Assembly (NCBI GenBank): GCA_001632425.1
Contig: KV425691.1
Coordinates: 12,932 to 39,473, forward strand
Length of the DNA: 26,542 nucleotides
Direction: 5' to 3'
Source: Neolentinus lepideus HHB14362 ss-1
Taxonomy: Eukaryota; Basidiomycota; Agaricomycetes; Gloeophyllales; Gloeophyllaceae
The position numbers and the translations under genes are program-made. The notes under the pieces are model-generated. The model had not been told where the DNA came from. It searched no databases and was given only the letters and a program-made list of their open reading frames with translations. Position 1 is the stretch's first letter. Each line of letters starts with the position of its first letter. Positions 20,946 through 26,542 of this stretch are shown here, piece after piece.

Positions 20946-21530
20946 GTAAGTGACAAGCCTAGGATATTATGCAGTCACTCTCATACGCTCTAAATTTGGG
21001 AGCGAAGATGATCCCCTGTAGACTTGAAGGTCAGAGTATCATGACGCTCACTTAGTAGTGCTCAGCACTCGTAATTACTATAGTGCATCATTCTTTTCAC
21101 CCCAACCGTGAAGAACACGTCAGTTTTCCTCCTTGGCATGATCCTGCACGACGACTGGCACTCTGACAACTATTGTGTCAAGAATCAAGATCGAGCAGCA
21201 CCTAGTGAGGCAACCATAGAACGACGCAGCTAGTGATAGTCGACAGCTGCATATCATACGCAGGCATGCAAGGACGCCATCGAGGCAAGCGGCGTCGTAC
21301 TAGGAAACGATTGCCCCCAAGCCCGGTCCTGGCTAACAACGACCAGACTAATAACATAATCTCATACCTCTCGTAAGATAAACCATCCAACTTGAAGGAT
21401 ATTTTGTGTCCGTGCTGCATGCATATCATCGATGATCACCGGCCCAGAGTCCATTCAGCATTTAGCAGTTCGCAGGTCTATGGTGTAGCGAGGCACGAGT
21501 GTAAACATAGAACATAGTCTTTGTACGAAT
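20946..21530. other. Left flank of the retrotransposon, no gene seen
   Basis: No supported coding region. A short basic stretch (about 21250-21375, GRHRGKRRRTRKR) is open on the plus strand but lacks a start, splice sites or a family match. The left border of the element lies at or near 21531. Confidence 0.4.
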
Positions 21531-21580
21531 GCGGAAGTGGTCCTCACGTGGCCTTTTCTAGAGAGGACGACCACTTCCGC
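21531..21580. repeat. Palindrome at the left end of the element
   Basis: GCGGAAGTGGTCCTC (21531-21545) pairs with GAGGACGACCACTTCCGC (21563-21580) across a 17-nt loop, with one 3-nt bulge. It sits about 130 bp before the Gag start. It may be part of the element's terminal repeat or a recombinase site. Confidence 0.8.
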
Positions 21581-21711
21581 CAGCCTCAGGAGCCTCAAAA
21601 CCGTCTCGAAAAGCTTTTTGGCACTCTATTCTACACTCTCTTAATTTACATTACTCCTCACTATCCTATTCAGTGTACTCTACATCTGCATCAGTACTTT
21701 CTTCCGTCAAA

Positions 21712-23204
21712 ATGCCCGACAGAATCGAACACGACCCTTCCCTTCAAATTTGCCCGGACTACTCGGGCGAGGAATTCGCAGTCATTCGTGCCGCCGCTGC
21801 AAGCCACCGTGGTGTCTCTGAGCAGTCCATCGCTGAGGAGCTGTCTCGCGCCTGGTCTGTCAGAAACGATGCCGCAAAAGCAGCTTGGGCTGCCCAGCAG
21901 GCGGAAGATCGAGCGCAACAAGGCAACAATGACGGCGCTGCGATTCCTGACACCGCTAACACCACCGCGGATCGTAAGAAGGCCACCCTCGCTCCTTTCG
22001 ATCCCAGTCGCGTTGCCCCGGATTTCCTCCGCCCCCGCCCTTCGGCTTTTGCAACTCACAAACTCGAGGCTTTCGAATACATCGAGCTCTGGTACTTCAC
22101 CACCGAGGGCTGCCTAGACGCTCTGTCCTCCGCGCGATCGACCGCTGACAACACCTTCGGTCTCGCCACTGAAGAGGACGTCCTCGCGCTACGCCCGATC
22201 GCAGCGCACAAACCGTCCAAGGCAGCAATCGCCGATGACAAGCTCTCTTGGCGGCAAATGGAAATGGGCTTCACGGGCATGCTTGCCGAAATGGAAAGTG
22301 CGGGATGGGACACACAGCACCACGGCGCGCTCGCCAACCTGTTCTGGAATCTCACCAACCATGAGTACCGCAGCAGGCCGCACGGCGAGACAGCGCTGAT
22401 AACTTACCAAGCGCGGATCCGGCGGCACTGGCACGACACTTTGAAGCGCGGCGAAGGCTACAACATCGCCACCATTAATGATCGGCTCCTGGCAGCTATC
22501 ATGGACGAGGTATGGGACAAGTATCGAATGGAGGCTATGTCCACGTACGTACCCTTGCACTCTCTCGCTGCCCGCAGTATCTAACCAAGCTCTCCTCCTC
22601 TACTTCTGCCCCATACCAATCCCATCACTCTGGCGCACCCGCACCTGCACCTGCACCTTCACCCACTGCACTCGCACCTGCACTGCACCCGCGCTGGGCC
22701 TGCGCTGCACCTCCATCCTTTCCTGCCTCGCACCTGCACCCACACCCGCGATTGACCACACCCAGTTTCACCCGCACCATCCCCACCAGCCCTGAGGGAC
22801 ACGACAGCAGGAGAGGCAGTCGCGGGTACAGTCAACAAGCCCCCCCTCGCGCCCGCAACCGTTCTGCCTCCCCGTCACCCACATCACGCCCGAGGAGCCA
22901 GGGAGCGCGTTTTCAACAGGGCGCAGCCTCCCGCCGCCTGTCGGTCTGCGCCCTCTGCCTCAGCAGGCAACCTCACAATGTTCGCCACTGCCAGGCAACG
23001 AAGACCTGGGATGGACAGAACCCCCGCTGCCGCCGAGAACCCAACGGCCTTCTCTCAAACCCCTCTGGCCGTGTCCTCTGCATGGACTGGCAGCTCCCCT
23101 CGGGTTGCCGCACACCCACAATGCACCCAAGCTCACTCCACGAGTGCTCCGGATGTGGGTCGCAATCTCATGGAGCTCAGGTCTGCCCTCGAGCAGAGGC
23201 GTAA
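21712..23204 (+). CDS. Gag-like protein with C-terminal zinc knuckle (spliced)
   Basis: Predicted 423 residues from exons 21712-22544 and 22766-23204. The 221-nt intron has donor GTACGT, a TTGAC branch and acceptor ACCCAG. Exon 1 (residues 1-277) is mostly helical, with WDTQHHGALANLFWNLTNHE and INDRLLAAIMDEVWDKYRME. Exon 2 begins Arg/Ser/Pro-rich and basic. It ends with a perfect CX2CX4HX4C knuckle, CSGCGSQSHGAQVC (residues 405-418), and an upstream CALC...HNVRHC cluster that may be a second one. Gag packages the RNA. The ATG at 21712 (AAAATGCC) is the first of the frame after the leader. Without splicing the frame stops at 22582. No slippery heptamer was found in the 22512-22584 overlap, so splicing is preferred to frameshifting. 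The intron body is CACCTG-repeat and C-rich. Confidence 0.75.
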
Positions 23205-25176
23205 GCACGCAGTCACGCCCCTCTGTGCCGACGTCTGGGAGCACCTTCTTGGACATTTTGGCCTTCTGGAACACTATCCCCACATTCCCAACTCAATTCG
23301 CTTCGGGTTCTACGCTGGCGTTCAACCAATCACGTCGACTTTTGCTCCTCCCAATTCACCAGCAATTGATTTGCACCCCGTTGCTTTTGCAGCTATCATT
23401 GAACATGAGTTCGAACGAGGCCGCTACGTCGGACCCTTGTCTCGAGCTAGCGTCGAGCTTCTTATCGGCCCGTTTCAGTCATCGCCACTATCCTTGGTTC
23501 CGAAGCCACATAAGCCAAACAAGTTTCGGCTGGTCCAAAACCTGTCTTTTCCCCGGTCTCCGTCCTTCTCCCATGCCTCAATCAACTCTGCGATCAACTC
23601 TGACGACTACCCGTCCACTTGGGGAACTTTCACTGCTGTATCGCTCCTGCTATGGCGCCTCCCACCTGGTTCGCAAGTGGCCTGCCGAGATGTGGCAGAG
23701 GCTTACCGGATGGTTCCGCTGGCACCATCCCAATGGCCAGGAGCTGTTGTACGCCTTTCCGGTCCAGACTCTTTTGCAATTGACACCTGCAATATGTTCG
23801 GGCTTAGCTCGGCAGCTGGTGTTTATGGCAACGTGGCCGACGCAGAGGCTGATATCCTGCGTGGGAGTGGGATTGGACCCCTCACGAAATGGGTGGACGA
23901 TCATCTATTCATTCGCATTTTACGGCAGCATATTAATGAGTACAATCAAAAGCGAGCACAGTGGCGCGCTCGCATCCAGGCCAATGGTGGTCGCCTACAC
24001 GATGGCGGGAGAATATGGTTCCGTGGCGACACACTACCAGATGGTCGGGTGGATGAGTTTGTCGAAGATATGGCCTTCCCCATTCGGGACCTCTCAGGCT
24101 GCTCACCTCGGTCAGCCACAGATAGGAGATTCTCCTACTGCTTTGCCGATATTGATGCAATCACGTCGAAGCTGGGAATCCCCTGGGAACCGAGTAAGGA
24201 CATCCCGTTTAGCTCAACTTGTCCTTTTACGGGTTTCCTCTGGGATTTGGAGGCAAGGACAGTCTCCCTCACCACGGAGAAGCGGTCAAAATACCTGGCG
24301 GCCATCACGGACTGGCAGAAAACTCGTACCCACACCTTGGAGGAGCTCCAGAAGCTATACGGGAAGTTGCTGCACACATGCAGCATTGTCCCTGCAGGGC
24401 GATCTTACCTCACCGAGCTGGAGGCCATGCTTGGGATATTCCATGACAGTCCTCACAAGCCGCGCACCCCACCAGCCAGAACTGCTGACGACCTCGAATG
24501 GTGGAAAGCAACCTTGTCGAAAACCCTCTCCCGCCCCATCCCTGGTCCCGTCGATGTCTCAGACATCGGTGCGTACTCCGATGCCAGCTCTGGTGTTGGC
24601 ATCGCTATCGTCATCAGCGGCCAGTGGCGGGCCTGGCGGCTCTTACCGGGCTGGCGAGGTGGGGCGCAACGCGATATCGGGTGGGCAGAGGCAGTCGGTT
24701 TTGAACTCGTGGTGTACTACCTCACCCACATGCTCCCCTCAGAGTCTGATCACCTCATCTTCGGTGATAACAAGGGCGTCGTTGAAGGCTGGTGGAACGG
24801 GCGAAGCCGCAACCGAGAAGTCAACAAAGTTTTCCGCCGCATCCACTCGCACCTTGCCTCTTCCAACAGCCGCATCCACTCCCGCTACGTCGCCAGCAAG
24901 CACAATCCAGCGGATGGCCCCTCCCGTGCCATCTATCCCCCCTCGCAATACCTCCTTCCTGCTATCCCCATTCCGCCAGCCTTGTCGGCCCTCATCCTCA
25001 ACTTCGATGATCCACCACATGCCACGGAAGCCTCTCTGGCTGCCTGCGGACGCCTGCCCACAGCGATGGCCAAGTCAATCCCGTCCAGTGAATATCAACG
25101 CCGGGCAGACATCAACCGCAGCTTCGAGTGCGATGCCAGTGACCTGTTCAATGATGAGCGCTACTGGTGGGATTAA
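22978..25176 (+). CDS. Pol: reverse transcriptase and RNase H
   Basis: 732 codons from the first ATG, overlapping Gag exon 2 in another frame. The true start may lie upstream through splicing or frameshifting. Reverse transcriptase motifs are SLVPKPHKPNKFRLVQNL, Asp238 in CRDVAEAYRMVPL (motif A), FGLSSAAGVYG (motif B) and Asp307-Asp308 in KWVDDHLFI (motif C, VDD as in DIRS-type enzymes). The RNase H active site is complete: Asp535 in AYSDASSG, Glu571 in GWAEAVGFEL, Asp597 in IFGDNKGVVEGW and Asp646 in HNPADGPSR. It copies element RNA to DNA and removes the RNA strand. No protease is seen. The last 70 residues have no clear domain. The stop at 25174-25176 overlaps the recombinase frame by 26 nt. 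Confidence 0.95.
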   Translation: MFATARQRRPGMDRTPAAAENPTAFSQTPLAVSSAWTGSSPRVAAHPQCTQAHSTSAPDVGRNLMELRSALEQRRKHAVTPLCADVWEHLLGHFGLLEHYPHIPNSIRFGFYAGVQPITSTFAPPNSPAIDLHPVAFAAIIEHEFERGRYVGPLSRASVELLIGPFQSSPLSLVPKPHKPNKFRLVQNLSFPRSPSFSHASINSAINSDDYPSTWGTFTAVSLLLWRLPPGSQVACRDVAEAYRMVPLAPSQWPGAVVRLSGPDSFAIDTCNMFGLSSAAGVYGNVADAEADILRGSGIGPLTKWVDDHLFIRILRQHINEYNQKRAQWRARIQANGGRLHDGGRIWFRGDTLPDGRVDEFVEDMAFPIRDLSGCSPRSATDRRFSYCFADIDAITSKLGIPWEPSKDIPFSSTCPFTGFLWDLEARTVSLTTEKRSKYLAAITDWQKTRTHTLEELQKLYGKLLHTCSIVPAGRSYLTELEAMLGIFHDSPHKPRTPPARTADDLEWWKATLSKTLSRPIPGPVDVSDIGAYSDASSGVGIAIVISGQWRAWRLLPGWRGGAQRDIGWAEAVGFELVVYYLTHMLPSESDHLIFGDNKGVVEGWWNGRSRNREVNKVFRRIHSHLASSNSRIHSRYVASKHNPADGPSRAIYPPSQYLLPAIPIPPALSALILNFDDPPHATEASLAACGRLPTAMAKSIPSSEYQRRADINRSFECDASDLFNDERYWWD

Positions 25177-26365
25177 TGCCCGCCTGCTTGCAGCTCTGCC
25201 ATCCTCAGGCCCCGCTTCTCCACCGCGACCCTATCGGCATGGCCTTGCCCCCCGGGTGTCGCCTTTGCGGCCCCACTGCCTTGCACGGGACCGTCTCCAC
25301 TTATGGCGTCCACCCTGTTCTCGTGCTCCGGTAGATGGTGATGGTGCTCCACTGCCTTTCTCATCTAGCGACATCCAGCGGATAACTGATGTGCTGCACC
25401 ATGCCTGGTCAAGCAGCACGGCGGAATGTTACGGGACAGGTCTGCTACTCTTCCATGTCTTCTGTGATAATGCTGGCGTCGCCGAGGCTCAGCGAGCTCC
25501 GACTAGCCAAGTCCTTCTATCGTCTTTTATTGCATCGCTGGCTGGGTCCTATGCGGGCCAAACTCTTGCAAACTATGTGTTCGGCATCCGTGCTTGGCAC
25601 ATTCTTCATGGCCTGCCGTGGTCCGTAAACCGAGATGAGCTAGATGCTCTACTTCGGGCTGCGTCCGCCGTCGCGCCTGCCTCATCAAAGAGGAAGAAAC
25701 GCCTGCCGTACACTCCCATGCTCATGTCGCAGTTGCGATCACACCTCGTCCTCGCTGACCCCATGGATGCTGCAGTCTTCGCCTGCCTCACTACCTGCTT
25801 CTACTCTGCTGCGCGAGTGGGCGAACTCACCATACGCAACCTGCAGTCTTTCGACCCAGCAGTTCATGTCAAGGTCCGGGACGTGCGAGTTGAGATCGAT
25901 CGCAATGGTCTCGCCGAGACTGTCTTCTTCATTCCCAAGACTAAAATAGCTCCAGATGGCGAAGACATCTGCTGGGCCAAGCAGCTCGGCTCCACGGATC
26001 CAGATGCTGCCTTTCAAAATCACCTTAGCGTGAATGCACCACCCTCAGATGGGCCGCTTTTTGCCTATCGGCATCAAAAGGGACATCGTCCCCTCACTAA
26101 AACTGCGTTCATCCAACGCCTCTCGAAGGCAGCCCGTGCTGCTGGCATCGACCCCCTCCAAGGCCACGGCATACGCATTGGTGCAACACTTGAGTACCTC
26201 TTACGCGGTGTTCCTTTCGATGTCGTGAAGGTTAAGGGTCGGTGGGCAAGCGACGCCTTCATACTCTATCTCCGCAAACACGCGCAAATCCTTGCACCAT
26301 ACATGCAAGCTGTCCCTGAAGTGCACGAGCATTTTGTCCGCTACACAATGCCCCCCGTACGCTAA
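25151..26365 (+). CDS. Tyrosine recombinase of the YR retrotransposon
   Basis: Predicted 404 residues if started at the ATG at 25151, which overlaps the end of Pol. The frame itself is open far upstream. A DNA-binding SAM-like region (AWSSSTAECYGTGLLLFHVF, ANYVFGIRAWHILHG) is followed by the catalytic domain. Arg222 is in SAARVGELTIRNL, His339 and Arg342 in GHGIRIGATLEYLLRG, Trp is in GRWASDAF, and the nucleophile Tyr373 is in ILYLRKHAQ. The order R...HxxR...Y is that of phage-integrase-like recombinases. It integrates the circular cDNA without target-site duplication. The N-terminal LRPHCLARDRLHLWRP resembles what I recall from Agaricomycete proteins of this type. Confidence 0.93.
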   Translation: MMSATGGINARLLAALPSSGPASPPRPYRHGLAPRVSPLRPHCLARDRLHLWRPPCSRAPVDGDGAPLPFSSSDIQRITDVLHHAWSSSTAECYGTGLLLFHVFCDNAGVAEAQRAPTSQVLLSSFIASLAGSYAGQTLANYVFGIRAWHILHGLPWSVNRDELDALLRAASAVAPASSKRKKRLPYTPMLMSQLRSHLVLADPMDAAVFACLTTCFYSAARVGELTIRNLQSFDPAVHVKVRDVRVEIDRNGLAETVFFIPKTKIAPDGEDICWAKQLGSTDPDAAFQNHLSVNAPPSDGPLFAYRHQKGHRPLTKTAFIQRLSKAARAAGIDPLQGHGIRIGATLEYLLRGVPFDVVKVKGRWASDAFILYLRKHAQILAPYMQAVPEVHEHFVRYTMPPVR

Positions 26366-26542
26366 TGTGAGTTGCCCTCTCCGACTCCTACCACTCGGGA
26401 GTTTCGACGTTCGCTCGACGCGTCGTCGCTTCGGACTCCTACCATTAGGGAATCGTCGCTCACTGACACATCCCTCACCTCCAGGACTTCAGACTCGGGC
26501 CGGGAAACCATCAGCGGTTTTCACCCAAAAAAGCATCAAGCT
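26366..26542 (+). repeat. 3' tail of the element with a diverged direct repeat
   Basis: GACTCCTACCACTCGGGA (26383-26400) recurs as GACTCCTACCATTAGGGA (26434-26451), a period of 51 bp, each followed by a TCGTCGCT. The first copy can also fold into an ACTCC...GGAGT hairpin. The remaining tail is cut by the window, so the terminal repeat cannot be defined. Confidence 0.65.

Larger units (their letters stand above)
21531..26542 (+). mobile_element. DIRS/Ngaro-type tyrosine-recombinase retrotransposon (right end outside window)
   Basis: The order is palindromic left region, Gag with zinc knuckle, reverse transcriptase-RNase H, tyrosine recombinase, and a 177-bp tail that is cut by the window edge. 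Reverse transcriptase plus a tyrosine recombinase, with no aspartic protease and no DDE integrase, defines the YR (DIRS order) retrotransposons. No methyltransferase domain with a DPPY-type motif is seen between RNase H and recombinase, which points toward the Ngaro side. Terminal repeats that would decide DIRS (inverted) versus Ngaro (split direct) are not resolved. All active-site residues are present and the three frames are long and open, so the copy may be young or active. Confidence 0.9.

Noticed and set aside
22545..22765. Pro/Ala/His-rich coding stretch made of CACCTG-like repeats
   Set aside because: It is better explained as the body of the Gag intron, because removal joins exon 1 to the zinc-knuckle frame exactly.
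23105..25150. N-terminal two thirds of the 1086-codon frame as a real protein
   Set aside because: It lies in the +1 frame of a clear RT-RNase H gene and reads as Ser/Pro/Arg-rich sequence without domains. It is kept only as a finding about frame openness.
25176..25328. TAATG stop-restart at the end of pol as the recombinase start
   Set aside because: The ATG at 25176 is in a different frame from the recombinase and stops after about 50 codons. The in-frame ATG at 25151 is preferred.

Overview
The window reads as nuclear DNA of a filamentous basidiomycete, most likely an Agaricomycete. The evidence is gene style: many introns of about 45-66 nt with GTRNGT donors and CTRAY-like branch sites, short intergenic gaps, and families typical of mushroom-forming fungi (a DUF6532-like protein, an F-box protein, a MYND protein, a fungal-type GlcNAc-6-phosphate deacetylase). 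Because genes are split into short exons, the models here were built by joining exons by eye at splice sites that keep frame and conserved motifs.

Left part (1-5270): the 3' end of a DUF6532-like gene (to 890), an ATAAG-rich stretch (about 1350-1690), then a roughly 2.7-kb satellite-like domain (about 2160-4860) of diverged long duplications with short tandem arrays (25, 23-24, 29 and about 26-29 bp) nested inside. No real gene is visible in the repeat domain.

Middle (5274-16694): five well supported intron-containing or intact genes. They are a cyclopropane-fatty-acid-synthase-like SAM methyltransferase (minus, 12 exons), a secreted GH43 glycosidase with a C-terminal beta-sandwich domain (minus, 10 exons, first intron GC-AG), an F-box-like protein (plus, no intron), an N-acetylglucosamine-6-phosphate deacetylase (minus, 10 exons including a 19-nt microexon) and a MYND zinc-finger protein (plus, 5 exons). 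GH43 suggests plant-polysaccharide use and the deacetylase suggests amino-sugar recycling from chitin. They are not an operon, and no shared pathway across the block is evident.

Right-middle (16695-21530): mostly non-coding or decayed. It holds a predicted 95-residue small secreted protein with five dibasic sites and two stretches of short coding-like fragments that could not be assembled.

Right end (21531-26542, running off the window): a tyrosine-recombinase retrotransposon of the DIRS/Ngaro type with Gag (zinc knuckle), reverse transcriptase-RNase H and tyrosine recombinase in three overlapping frames. Gag appears to contain an intron. A second acceptor would join the Gag N-terminus in frame to Pol, so alternative splicing may choose between Gag and Gag-Pol. 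This is the most interesting hypothesis in the window.
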